The notes beneath the pieces are model-generated. The model saw only the letters and a list, made by a program, of their open reading frames with translations. It made no database searches and had not been told where the DNA came from. DNA of 64,000 bases, from positions 30,118,698-30,182,697 of the forward strand of contig OY992833.1 of assembly GCA_963921425.1 (NCBI GenBank). The letters are read 5' to 3'. Below are positions 35,926-47,486 of the stretch, piece by piece. The position numbers and the translations under genes are program-made. The stretch is from Dryas octopetala (lineage: Eukaryota; Streptophyta; Magnoliopsida; Rosales; Rosaceae). Position 1 is the stretch's first letter; each line of letters opens with the position of its first letter.

Positions 35926-37865
35926 TCAGACATCATCGACTTCATTGAGTAGGTCATTAAACTTTGTCTCCAAAGCGTCGGAACATATCTGACCCATAAT
36001 CCGATAGAAAGACATGAGATCAGACAACTGCTCTATGGACATGTTCCCAATTATGGCCCTTGCAACTCTCTCCCTCTCCCCATTCATCTTCAGTCGTTGT
36101 GTGTATGCTGAAGCATTTCTCACGGTTGCACCCATCTGCTCCAGCCTTTTCTCTTGCTGCAAACTCAACGCTGTATTTGCCTGAAAGTGAAAGCACACCC
36201 ATTAAATAAACTATGCATGCAGCCATGCAGGGATTAAAAAGATGATCAAAGTGCAGTGATGTTATCATTTCATCACCTCCAGAAACTCAGCTCCAACATC
36301 CAGTTCAGACTCTTTGCTTAAAACAAATACTCCACGCCTAGAGTACATATCTTTTGCGATTGAGAAGCTCCTTTGAATACTCTTTCTCTTCACCTCTTGG
36401 TCATGATTAAGCTTTGGAGCCTTTGCAACACAAGCCGACTGATTCAGCTTCTTTTCATAAGCTCTTACTGCTTTAACAAATTCCTGCGATCATAACCACG
36501 ACAATTTGTATCTCATATAACAAGGAAGAAGAACAATGTATAGGATTGAGATTGAGTCACCTGATATGCTGATGGGCATCCTGGATATTCAAAATCGTCT
36601 GAATCCGGTTGTCTCATTCTCTCTGGATGGAATTGAAGTCCCATGATGAACTTGCCTTCATCAGGATTATAAGCATCTGGGTCATAAAACCCTTCAACCA
36701 ACCCATCATGAGCCAAAGCCATTGGCACGAACCTCTGGGCTAATCTCTTCACACCCTGATGGTGATAACTATTCACCCATATCTCCATTTTCTCATCATC
36801 CAAAGAATCTCTAAACCATTTATGCAAAGGGGTATTCTCCACAACCTTAACCTCATGTCGATGCCCATCATAATTCTCATAGTTTATGTGAGCCACTTTT
36901 GGAGTATTACTCTGATCATCTGGGCACTCTTTTAAGACTTCTTTCTCAACATCTTGGTACAGTGTACCCCCACATGCCACATTCAGGACTTGTGACCCTC
37001 TGCATATTCCCAAGTATGGTATGTTTCTTTCTAGGCATAGCTTTGCAAGCCTTAGTTCTATGGAGTCCTTCTCTTTATCAATGGCAGTATCGCTTGCATG
37101 GAGTTTCCCAATTTCTTCTAGTTCTTCAGGAGAGAAGCCAGAGAGCTGTGCATCGTAGTGGGACGGATCAATGTCTTCACCTTCGCATAGGAGAACTCCG
37201 TGGATTGGTTCAAAGCTTTGCAACAGCATGTGGACTCCACTCACTCTAGGGACAATAACAGGCACCGCTCCATAGCTTACAATTAGATCTAGATGATATT
37301 CTCCTGTTATGCCATGTATAATTGAAAATTAAACTAATTGATTGTGTTGGATTTTAATCAAGAACAGCTAATTAAATGATTAATTTTATTTACAAATATC
37401 TTTATCAACTGGTTGGATCTATGGAATGAAAACGAAAGTTGTTCATATATGAACGCATATACTAATTTTATTGGTGTAGTGGTATATATATTTTTTTCTT
37501 ATTTGTTGAAAGATGTTTCAAGTTCGATTCTCTTTCATTCGACATTTGGAATAAAAAAAGCGCAAGTAAATTAAAATAAAATAATTCAATGAGTAAGATA
37601 ACACATGGTACATGTATGTTCCGTTGTATATCAAACTAAGAAACTTATAAATTAATCTATGCAAATATATACGTAAAACTTGATAGCGCAAAAATAACAA
37701 AGAGAAGTATATAAGAAATACGTGATCATGAAGAAATAATTGGAGTGAGAGAGAGAGAGAGAGAGAGAACTAACCAACGAAATCTACAAACTTGTTCTTG
37801 CGGACGGTTCGTCGAGAGACGATGAGAACTCTAGGCAAAGTCATTGAGAGATCTGAATTAGCCAT
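35926..37865 (-). CDS. GAT1_2.1: Class-I glutamine amidotransferase, GAT1_2.1-like
   Basis: Four exons on the minus strand: 37775-37865, 36561-37303, 36277-36483, 35926-36180, giving 431 aa. After a short N-terminus ([19 protein letters not shown]) comes a PuuD-type peptidase C26/GATase-1 domain. The nucleophile is Cys at about residue 131 in [12 protein letters not shown], and the His/Glu pair is at about 256/258 in [10 protein letters not shown]. The last 150 residues ([13 protein letters not shown] through [18 protein letters not shown]) form a helical, plant-specific extension not found in bacterial PuuD. By memory it matches Arabidopsis At1g15040, described as a nitrogen-regulated glutamine amidotransferase that represses shoot branching. 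The reaction is glutamine hydrolysis. All catalytic residues are present. Intron 1 begins with a (CT)n tract right after the donor. Confidence 0.9.
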
Positions 37866-38780
37866 GGAGACTACAGATCCAGTAGTAGTGGATATATGAG
37901 GATTATATACACCTTTTAATTAATTAATAGAGATGGACATAGAGGGGAGAGAGATTTTTGGAATTAAGTCTTAATTAATACTTGGTATATTCTTGCCAAT
38001 TAAGGAGGCAATCTGTGAAAATCACACTAGTTCCTTTCTTTCTTTGTTTGATCATTGATGGGTTGGATTTTGTTTCTTTGTCTGAGTTTTTGAGCAATAA
38101 TACAATGTGAGAACAAGAAAGATCCAATTATGGGAACAATAGGTGTATTCGTCTGGGTGCCGCGTACTGGCTTAATTAGATCATATATGGCATATGTTTG
38201 TGAAGGAATTGGCCAATGCTTAATTTTCGTGCTATGTTGTTAGCGTTATCCTAGGAATTGAATTTGGATTTCTTCTATATATGGGCACTTTATACAATGA
38301 GAATATTTTATAGAAATAATTACTGATAACTACATATTTCCTATGGTTTTTAACTTTTAATACCACTATTATTAATATATAACAATTAGGTTAGTTTTAT
38401 TAAGAATTAGGTTAGTTTGACTGCATGGGCTTTAGTTGACTGCAGCTGAGTGGGCAGCTGTAAGCAGCTGGCGTGTGTTAAGTGATGCAGCTGTAAACTT
38501 GATCTCATTCTCTCTTCTCTCTCCTCCGTTTCTCTTTCTTCTTCTTTTTTTTCCTTCTCCTTTCTCTTTCTTTTTTTTTCTTCTTCCTTTCTCTCATTTC
38601 CTCCATCAGTAACTCCATCCCCCACCTGCGTTGACCACCAGCCCACCCTCTCTCTCTCTGGACGACGTCGCAAGATCGATCTGGACGACGTCGCAAGATC
38701 GAGAGCTCAGACTTCCTGATCAGCGAGTTGCACGACCCCTTTCGCCGATTTATGTTTAGGTTCTTGATTTTTTTGTTTAG
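37866..38780. other. Intergenic with CT-rich tract and 23-bp tandem duplication
   Basis: No gene is supported. 38505-38660 is strongly CT-rich on the plus strand. 'ctggacgacgtcgcaagatcga' occurs twice in tandem near 38659 and 38682. The CT-rich leader-like segment followed by a GC-richer patch and the CTGCAG array suggests one composite, possibly transposon-derived, unit ending near 39420. Confidence 0.4.
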
Positions 38781-39262
38781 TTCAGTTTCTGAAACTGCAG
38801 AAAACTGCAGTTTCTGGAACTGCATAAAAAACTGCTGTTTTACAGTGAACTTTCTGCAGTTTGTGAACTGAAACTGCAGAAACTGCAGTTTGTGAACTGA
38901 AACTGCAGAAACTGCAGTTTGTGTGAACTGAAACTGAAACTGCAGTTTCTGGAACTGTAAGTGAACTGAAACTGCAGTTTCTGGAACTGAAACTGCAGAA
39001 ACTGCAATTTATTAGAGTTGAAACTGCAATTTATTGGAGTTGCAGTTTCAGAAACTGCAGTTTATTTGAGTTGCAACTGCAGTTTCAGAAACTGCAAAGG
39101 AACTGAAACTGCAGTTTATTTGAGTTGCAAGCTTGTAGTTGCAGTGTAAATGAAACTGCAGTTTATTGGAGCTGCAGGCTTGCAGTTGCAATTACTAACT
39201 ACAAGTGAAACTGCAGTTTCTGAAACTGCAAAGTGAACTGAAAGCAGTTTGTGAACTGAAAC
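38781..39262. repeat. CTGCAG-rich degenerate tandem array
   Basis: About 480 bases consist of variants of 'gaaactgcagtttctgaact' and 'gaaactgcagtttattggagttg'. The palindrome CTGCAG appears roughly fifteen times. Repeats are both direct and locally inverted because the core reads nearly the same on both strands (GAAACTGCAGTTTC). No frame of interest is seen. Confidence 0.9.
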
Positions 39263-42038
39263 TGTGTATTTTTTATTTTTGTTATCCCTATTTTCGTCAA
39301 AACATTGCGCTGGCAGATGGGCTTCACTGTGGCGCGGGGATGTAGTGGGCGTGGTGTCCGCAAAAGAATATTAGCATTGTGGTAGTTGGCCCGCAAAGAA
39401 AGAAAGGGGCTTTAGGTGGTTTTGGTTAATAATTTGTGGTATCAGTACCTGCATGTTAACGGACTCTATTTTATAAGGCATGCATCATCTAAAATGAAAA
39501 AGTTTTGATAAGTAAATCCACGTGTATAATACAATCACTTAATGCTACTACACTGTGCATTATTTCAATTTACTTGAAATAAACACAAATACTAATATAT
39601 CATTAAATATGGCAGGCATACAAAGAGTGCTCTAGTAAATAATCTCCCTTCTAGAATTAGTTCACGTGGACCAGCTCTTCTCACCGCTTGTCAGTGCTTA
39701 GCAGGCCAATGGCATTGCATTTCTTCCAAGAGCTAGACAAAACTGGCCAAGACCACAACTGAATTATGGCAAAGGCCCAATCACATTCACATGCCATATT
39801 GGCTGAATTAGGGGTGGGCATTTTAACCGCGCACCGCTAAAATCGGCCGAACTGCACCGTCAAAAAATTGTGTAGATCAAAAAAAGTTAACATCGCCAAA
39901 AAAATCGAACCGCACTGCATATTTGCAAAAAATATATTTTTTTATATTTTTATACATATATATACACTATTATATATATTTTTATATATATTTATACGAT
40001 TATTATATACTTTTTATATACTTTTTGTACACATTTTTATACACTTTAGACCATAAACCCTAAACCCTAATAAAATATTAGAATTAATATTAACGTAGCT
40101 ATATTTTAGGGTTTAGACCCTAAAAATATTTTATATAACCCTATGACCTATTTTCTAGATATATAATATAATAATAAATTAATAATGTTTTAGTATATAA
40201 TTTTAGTTATACCCATTACCCTATATAATAAAATTAGTATATTTTTTATATTCTATATGAAAAAAAATTAGTATATTATTTATAGTTTATACTCTATATA
40301 CTAAAAATTTTAATTGTTTATAGTTCTAGGGTATAATATATAGTTATATACTATATAAGTGTATAGGGTATATGCCATATAAAGTTTATAACTTGTAGTA
40401 ACTAGTAAGTCAGTAACTTTGTTTTAAGCAGGTTCTTAACTTGTAGTTGTAGTCATTGGTTGTATACTTATATAATTGATTTTGTTTTTAACTTTTAAAT
40501 TTTAAGTACTAAGCATGTTAAGCAAAGTTTAATGTGTGAGTCTTTTTGGTTAAGTTCATTGAATTAACTTGTAAATTTCTTTTTTTGTTGCCAAAACTTG
40601 TTAATTAGGATGTGTTTGCATCATTAAATAATTGAGTTTAGGCTTAAAAAAATAAATGTGAGACCCAAAAGTGCTAATCTGAATATTTTGCCATGACTTT
40701 TTAACACTTTACGCATATGAAATTAGACCCTTTTTTACTTCACAAACTAATTTTTTTAATTTTTAACTCAATGTGACATTGGAATTTTAAAAAAATTTGC
40801 AAAGTCACACCTTCGTTACATTTCATCCAATTTTTCATCCAAAAATAGTCATGTGTAACGCATGTGACCTATTTTCAAGAGACATTTTGGTCTTTTTTTT
40901 TTTGTCCCAATGAGATTTTTTTAAGAGTTCTTCTATTCATACTCTAAAATACACTATCCATACCCAACAATTTCAAATTTTACACACAAACCAACCGCCC
41001 CTTCCTCCATCACCGCTAACAGTCCCTTATTCTGACCATCTCGTTCCCCCTCCCTTCCTCCTGACCAACCACCTCCCTTATGGATCCAATTTTTGGGTTT
41101 GCTGGGAAATGTCGGTTGTTATTTGGTGAGCCTAAACAGGAAAAATTTCACTAATAAATCCTTAATCGACTACCAAAGAAAAATCTCAAAGGCACGTGTC
41201 TCTCTCATTTAGATATGTAAACGTCGTTATAAAAAGAAAATAAAAATGGTCACAAATGCTAAAATTGTTGGTGTTACCTAGTTAATGCTCACATTTGGTT
41301 TGTTACATGTGTCAATTCATAAAGATTTTTTTTATTAATTACTATCGTCTACAAAATTTAATTCATAATTTATTCCAACAAAAAGAAATTAAATATTATG
41401 TATTAGACCAAATAATCAGCATCAATTTATAAAGACTAGTAATCATAGTAGTGATATTTTCCTTATAAAACCTAAGATTGCAAGTTGTTGAGAATGATAA
41501 ATCAGAGATTAATTAGTTGGTCCCAGGATTGTATCAACGTTGCTGATCCAAGCATCATCCATGATCCATCGTTAAAGGGCAACCTGCTATAACCGGTAAT
41601 GCAACCGGGAAACTGGCGCTCCGACAACCCAACTGCGCTCTAGCTATCTGTCCAATGGTCCCACTCCCACCACCACACTACAAGACAAACTTAGCTGGCT
41701 CCAGTCCCACTCCCACCTCAAATTTTATTTTATTTTTCTCATTTAAGAGGGAAAGCCAAATTGAACAACAGCTGTTGCTTGCAGAATTTAATTTCAGAAT
41801 TGGTAAAAAAATTACAAAAACTTGACAAATTAATCGATAAAAAAAAAAAAAAAGAATTTGCGGAAAAACTGACACACAAGTATCCAAAAAGCCCTCATAA
41901 AAAGGTTGAAACTCGAAACGCAGTAAGTAAAACTGTAAAAGCAACGACAAGTTGCGGATTTTTGTTCATGAAAAGCAGAGATATTTGAGTGAAACAGAGC
42001 ACCCACACAAGACACACTCACAACACAAAGACAGAAGC
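39263..42038. other. Intergenic, AT-rich, with a solo hAT-like end
   Basis: 39809-39920 begins TAGGGGTGGGCATTTTAACCG and continues with 'accgctaaaatcggcc' and 'aaatcgaaccgcac', the style of a hAT-like element end, but no matching right terminus was found. 39940-40430 is almost entirely 'tatatt'-like AT-rich sequence with interstitial 'aaccctaaaccctaa'. The remainder to 42038 has no supported gene apart from the presumed DUF1218 promoter and 5' UTR. Confidence 0.4.
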
Positions 42039-43545
42039 ATGGCAGTCTCAGTACCCATATTGGCCATAGTGACCTCTCTGCATCTCATCGCCTTTGTTTT
42101 CGCGGTGGGCGCAGAACGACGCCGTAGCACGGTAGCTCAACTCTCCCCCTCTTTGGTTGGTGTACAGTGAATCTGTGTATTTGTTGTAGTTGAAGCCCTA
42201 ATCTAATCTTAGTTTCCGTGATGTTTGTGATGTTGTGTTAAGGCTAAGATAATGCCGGATGAGTACGACGAGCATACGTACTGTGTTTACGGGACGGATG
42301 CTTCAACCGTCTACGGATTAGCGGCGTTTGGGCTGCTTTTTGTAAGCCAGACGGTGCTCAACGCCGTAACCAAGTGTCTCTGCTGCGGCAAAGGTTTAAT
42401 CACTGGCAGCTCCACCACTTGGACTCTCTTCTTCTTCGTCTTCTCCTGGTAACCTTAATTATTTTCCCTATACTCATTATCTTGCTTTCATCGTTTAATT
42501 ACGGGTAATAATCCTTGTATCTTTATTATGATTTATGAGGAGTCAAATTAATTCATTGATTGCTTTTCCAACTATGATCTAACTGTTAGAGCATTTGGTT
42601 AACATGTATAAACCTTCTACATGTTTCCCGTGATGATGAAGTTTGACAAATTTGCACTTGGCACTGTTCGTTTCGATGGTCTAATAATTTATTTATTAAA
42701 GTTGTTACCTTGAATTTATCTTTTTGTATTTGTCTGGAATCTGGTAAAGAAAAGTTAAAGTAGCTTAAGTCATGATTTAGGCCCAATTTGCATTACTTGC
42801 TTTAGTTGCCTTTTTCTCCTTTATCAATCAGAGACAGTGCTTTAATTTCAACTTCTTTGACGTTTTCACACGAAATTTTTTCTTGCAAGATAGTTTGTTA
42901 TGTTATATTGTCACATTGTGAATCATAAGGGTTGATTAGGTAGAACCATGCTTAAATGTGCAATTTCGATTTATAGGTTGACAACATAATATTAAATATC
43001 TAGTAAGTGATCATTCTTTTTTATTACATATTCTGATTATGGATTTGGTTTGGGAGTTGGGATAGTAAACTTCATTGGTCTTCAGTTTCTCCTCCATCGT
43101 GATATTTTTTCTTCTTCATAGTGTGCTTTTGGAGTTGATGTTCTTCTCTATTCTCTAGCATTGTCTTTGTGTAAATAGAAATCCTATTTGCTTCATTTTA
43201 CTAAGTGAAATTTTGAACTTTAGGACAAGCTTTTTGGGAGCCGAGGCATGTTTATTGGCAGGGTCGGCAAGGAATGCATACCACACCAAGTATCGGGGGA
43301 TCTTTAAAGTGGACGACTTGTCCTGTGCCACTCTGCGTAAGGGGGTGTTTGCTGCCGCAGCTGCTCTTACACTGTTGTCCCTGGCGGGGTCAAATCTATA
43401 CTATTGGGCTCACTCCAAAGCTGATACTGGGGGATGGGAGAAACACCAAAATGAAGGCCTTGACATGACCAATTCTGATTACGGGCAGCACCCGCACCAG
43501 CACCAGCAACAGCAACAACAAACCAGTGGATTTGAGAAGGTATAA
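42039..43545 (+). CDS. DUF1218 four-helix membrane protein (MWL-like)
   Basis: Three exons: 42039-42131, 42243-42448, 43224-43545, giving 206 aa. Layout: signal-anchor-like first helix (VPILAIVTSLHLIAFVFAVG), AERRRS, an extracytoplasmic loop with YCVYGTDASTVYG, helices GLAAFGLLFVSQTVLNAV and TTWTLFFFVFSW, then LLAGSARNAYHTKYRG and a final helix VFAAAAALTLLSLAGSNLYYW. The tail is His/Gln-rich (HPHQHQQQQQQ). These are DUF1218 hallmarks; the family includes MODIFYING WALL LIGNIN-1/2 of Arabidopsis, linked to secondary-wall lignin. Which subgroup this belongs to is not determined. The start is the first ATG after a short 5' UTR and begins a hydrophobic helix, as in the family. Confidence 0.9.
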
Positions 43546-44828
43546 CTGTTTTGGCCATGATTGTGGTATGAGATTGAATAGATCAGTATCCACAGTTCTG
43601 TTGGCTTCTGTTGAGGGAAAAAATGGATTGAGCAAATATGAAATTGTCCTTCATGGGCTAAAGACTTGTATATGTTATGTCATCTTCATATGTTAGAAAT
43701 GGAAGTAATCTATTGTCCTTGTTTATATGCCCCATTTTACTTTTATAGCCTTTGTAGTTTCCAATTATCAACTCAATTATGCACCCCACTTTTGCTGGAT
43801 GGCTGCTTTTCCTTATATCCTGGCATTATAGCACTAGCAGTACTCCTTTTCCATCTTGTGGATTTATGGTGTCTTGTTATATAAAAAGAAGATATTAAGA
43901 GAATAAAGAAAGACGACTGCAAAGATCTTTACGTGAAAACCCCTTTGTTTCAATTGTGAAATGAAAAAATATGGCGTGAAAATCATGGTAAAAAAACACT
44001 CGTTCAACTGTATATTACTGTCCACCAACTATTTATCAAAGAGTTGCAATGTTATGGATTTATGACTTTATGATAAGTCCAGTCATGGCTCATTCCAACG
44101 TTTATTTTGCCTTGTAAGACAATCTGACAACCATAGAAATTGGGAGCATATCTGAGTATTTATGAACAATCTTATGTCCACATTAGGCTTATCAAAAGAA
44201 TTCAGTTTCTTTGGCCAAAAAAAAAAAAAAGAATTCAGTTTCAGTTGACAATAGTGCTTCTCTGCACCAGCACTAGTAGTCTAGTAGTAAGCAGAGAAGG
44301 TGAAAACTCCGTCATGTTCAAGATTATTAACCTTCCTTGGTGTTCTGTTCTTTACATCAGGGAAAAGCACCCTAATGAAAACCCTTACCCACCCTTTTGG
44401 CTCACTTCATCTCACCATGACAGATTGCAAAAACTGATGCATTTTAGTGCAAAACTGATAAAATGTGACAAGAAAAACTTAAAAGGAAAAGAATTGAGTT
44501 CTAGATTTTTAAGTTTGATCAATGAGTGGATGAATCCGAAAGCCAATAACAATAAATTGTAACATGAACAACGTGGTTTAAATTTAAGCATATATAGTAA
44601 AGCCATATATAAAAATAGCTGCTTCTTAAATCTCAACTGCAAGAGGAACAAGAACAGAGCATGGCAAAGGCCAGAATACATATATACTAGACAAAGTCTA
44701 CCTCTCACCGTACGGATGATCATTGTTCTTTCTCAATACTAATTAACACTAACAATTAAGATAATAACTTTCATTAAGATATATAAAGCGACGATATGAT
44801 GCATGAAGAGATTAGCAAAGCTAGGAAT
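43546..44828. other. 3' flanks and intergenic, no gene seen
   Basis: Between the DUF1218 stop and the LTP stop there are several open frames of 70-140 codons, but none has recognisable homology. The longest (44140-44562, plus) includes an A-run and looks like chance. Confidence 0.4.
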
Positions 44829-45122
44829 CTAGCATTTGGGAAATGGGGTTCCACAAGTGTTGGCAACCTTGTTGGCGTTGGGGGAGTTGACAAGCTTCTG
44901 GAGGTTTGGGTCCTTAACATATTGGCAAAGGCAAGGCCTCTGTTCCTTTAGTTTACTGCAACATATGGCCGTTGGAGTGCTTGAGGATATGATTGCAGTC
45001 GCGCATGGGCTTAGCTCCAGTGGGTTACAGGTGATCACTGCCATACTCAACTGGCTTTCCCCAAGGCCAAGGAGAAGAACAAAAATTACAACACAGTGAC
45101 AGAGTGCAACATTATAAGACAT
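44829..45122 (-). CDS. Type-2 non-specific lipid transfer protein
   Basis: An intronless gene of 97 aa from MSYNVALCHC. A hydrophobic signal peptide (CVVIFVLLLGLGES) is followed by a mature domain with all eight cysteines at exactly the type-2 spacing: C-x7-C-x13-CC-x8-C-x1-C-x23-C-x6-C. The start AVITCNPLELSPC and the PCLCQY core are typical nsLTP2. These secreted proteins form four disulfides around a lipid-binding cavity and act in the apoplast, for example in cutin or suberin assembly or defence; the exact ligand cannot be told. An upstream in-frame ATG (45152) adds ten charged residues before the signal peptide and is less likely. A TATA box lies about 130 bases upstream. Confidence 0.93.
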   Translation of the reverse strand: MSYNVALCHCVVIFVLLLGLGESQLSMAVITCNPLELSPCATAIISSSTPTAICCSKLKEQRPCLCQYVKDPNLQKLVNSPNANKVANTCGTPFPKC

Positions 45123-45252
45123 TGATCTCAACTTCAACCTTAACTCAACCAATGATCACCAGTGTATGTTACTATGTTGATGTGTGTTACAGTGTTAGTG
45201 TGTGAGTGTTTGAGAGAGATGGGTGCATGCAGCTCTAGCTAGATCTCTTGCC

Positions 45253-45260
45253 AATTTATA
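45253..45260 (-). promoter_or_regulatory. TATA box of the nsLTP2 gene
   Basis: 'ctataaatt' on the minus strand, about 130 bases upstream of the nsLTP2 start codon, consistent with a leader of roughly 100 bases. Confidence 0.5.
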
Positions 45261-45264
45261 GAAG

Positions 45265-46422
45265 AGTTTGAGTGGCAAGTTGGCAACTGGCAATTTGATG
45301 ACAAATGGATTGCCTCTTTGAATCACATTGCCCACTCATTTACTTAATTAGCAGTGAGCATAGCATGATTGGCCACTAGCTACAAGGATTGCCTCTTTGA
45401 ATCACATTACATTCACTTCTATAATATAATCTTTCCCCTAAATGTTTTCTCCCCTTTTTTTTAAAGCGAAATGCTTTTTTACTTTTACAGTCGCGTTGTA
45501 ATGAATCTAATGATAAGCTCAATACCGAAAAATCAATATTTGCAATCTTTTCAACAGCACAGCAGTACCAATATCATTTGGTCAATTGGTCAAAGATTTT
45601 GTATGGATAAAAAGGCAAATCCACTTAGGGTTGATAAATTTTACTTAGCATTTACATGTAAGGAATCATTAATCCTTACAAACCAATAATAATTTAATAC
45701 GAATTGATAAGAAGTAATTGGTAATCAGATAAAAGGAACAAAGAAAAAACCTTATGTGAAATTATGATTCATTTGTAAGAATGAATGACTTTTAAGTATG
45801 TTTCAAATTTTACCAGTCTAAATGACCATATAACTTTTTTTTTTGGGTACTATCTATATATTTTTTCTTTTTGTTGGATCGGATCAAAATGACGTTGAAA
45901 TGATACAAATTTATGCATGCCATATGTGGACTAATGATGATTGCTAGAGCATGCTTCTCTTCGGCTGACTTGTTCAGATCCACCACCCTTTTTATAATCA
46001 AGTTGTGATCTGGTCACAAAAATCATGAGTACTTGAATTTACCACAACCTTTGATTTCTTTCTTGCTTTACTTTTTTTAAATGAAAAAAGAACACACTAA
46101 CTCAGTAATCATTAAGTACACTAACTAATCTGCCTCCCCACTGCATCAGTCTTTTTTTCTTTTTTTTGGTCGACATAATTCAAAGTTTCAAACAGATAAT
46201 ATCGGTCTTGAGGTGCTCAATATACAGGCAATCGTTTGTCTATGGTTGTTGTCAGTTATTGGAACGTATTTGAGCTCTCTGAGTCTGTTATATATAAGTA
46301 AGATCCCAGACCAACCCAAATACACACATATATCTGCATTGTAGATATCTGTAAATTTATTGTTTGAGCCTAACCCATTTTCTGTTTATTGGTATGAAGT
46401 CATTCTCTGTGTAGAAACACTG
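45265..46422. other. Intergenic, no gene seen
   Basis: The phrase 'gattgcctctttgaatcaca' is repeated (45309 and 45388), a direct repeat of about 24 bases upstream of the LTP promoter. Otherwise AT-rich; no upstream exon of the reticulon fragment was found here. Confidence 0.4.
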
Positions 46423-46545
46423 CCAACTTTGTATGAGCGATATGATACTCGGGTGGATTCACTTGCTGTGCAAGGCATCCAAGATGTGAAGAATTTGTTT
46501 CAATCCAATGTTCTTAACAAGATTCCAAGGGAATCAGTGAAATAA
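46423..46545 (+). pseudogene. Orphan last exon of a reticulon-like (RTNLB) gene
   Basis: After an acceptor-like 'ctgtgtag' the frame reads ETLPTLYERYDTRVDSLAVQ and ends FQSNVLNKIPRESVK-stop. This matches the C-terminal exon of plant reticulon-like B proteins (typical pattern: TVPVLYEKYEDQVD...VLSKIPRG). Reticulons shape the tubular ER through two long membrane hairpins, but no hairpin-encoding exon is visible in the preceding kilobase. It therefore looks like a decayed or truncated copy rather than a working gene. The family call rests on about 40 residues. Confidence 0.5.
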
Positions 46546-47486
46546 AATTAATAAAATAATTCACCCAGTTATAAAATCATTTATGGATGAGTGTAATATT
46601 ACATTCTCTTTGCTTCTCCAGAGCCAGCAGTGCTAATTCCACCTTCTTTCAAGATGTAAATCCATGACATATCGGGCCAAATAAATTCATGTCATAATAA
46701 ATAATCACAAATTGAATTGACATGCAGCCAACTATATATCCCTTTTGTTGCGAGGAATTCAGGCTGATTTTACCCATTAAAATAACTTCATCATGCATTT
46801 CATAGCATTCAAAATGAGTAATTAATTTGATCCTCTAAAATTGGTAAAGTTTTCACCTTTACTAACTTTTCATCAAAGATCTCTTGGTTGGTACTGCACT
46901 GGTGCTCGAAGATCTTGCTCTTTTTTCTCTTGATCATTCTCACACATCAAAATGATCATGGCCCATGGTGAAAAATAGCATCAAACAATTGGTTTTAAGT
47001 TCACATTTTTATATTACACTTGATCCAACCAGCCACACATCATCACCCTACTATATGGTTGTGCTTTCCTAGCTAGACAGGAGACAAAATGTACAAGAGC
47101 TATTAAAATTACAGAACTAAGACTCAATTGTTTCCCAGCCAGAGACTTGATAGATTTGCATGCTGCTTTAGTTGCTGTCTTCTTTTATCCTGCAAACATC
47201 AAACAGAAGTATGCACCCACCATTATACAAACTCTAGTTAAACTAAACCGGCCATATAAAGTGACCAACAACGAAAAATGGATTTCTACCGACTTGAATT
47301 GTCACAGCCAGCTTCACTGTCAAAATAGAGGGTCTTGGGTACTCTGCTGTCACCAATTGAAGGGGGTGTCACCATATGACTAGCCTTCGCGTTACAATTC
47401 TACAAAGATTGAAGCACTCTCATAATTAAAAGGGAAACCATGGAACAAGACAAACATATATATAAACCATTTTCATTATTAGCAGG
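46546..47486. other. Intergenic and 3' flank of the bHLH gene
   Basis: No gene is supported. A 78-codon frame (47147-47383, plus) has no recognisable homology and probably lies opposite the bHLH 3' UTR. Confidence 0.4.

Noticed and set aside
37470-37560. SINE-like or tRNA-like segment ('ggtgtagtggtata' then 'caagttcgattctc')
   Set aside because: Box A- and box B-like phrases are present, but the spacing is short and no tail or target duplication is visible. It cannot fold as a full tRNA.
40050-40070. Telomere-like 'aaaccctaaaccctaa'
   Set aside because: Only two units, embedded in AT-rich DNA; chance interstitial sequence rather than a telomere or telobox of clear function.
44140-44562. 140-codon plus-strand frame
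   Set aside because: Crosses an A-run, has no homology, and lies opposite and downstream of real genes; probably chance.
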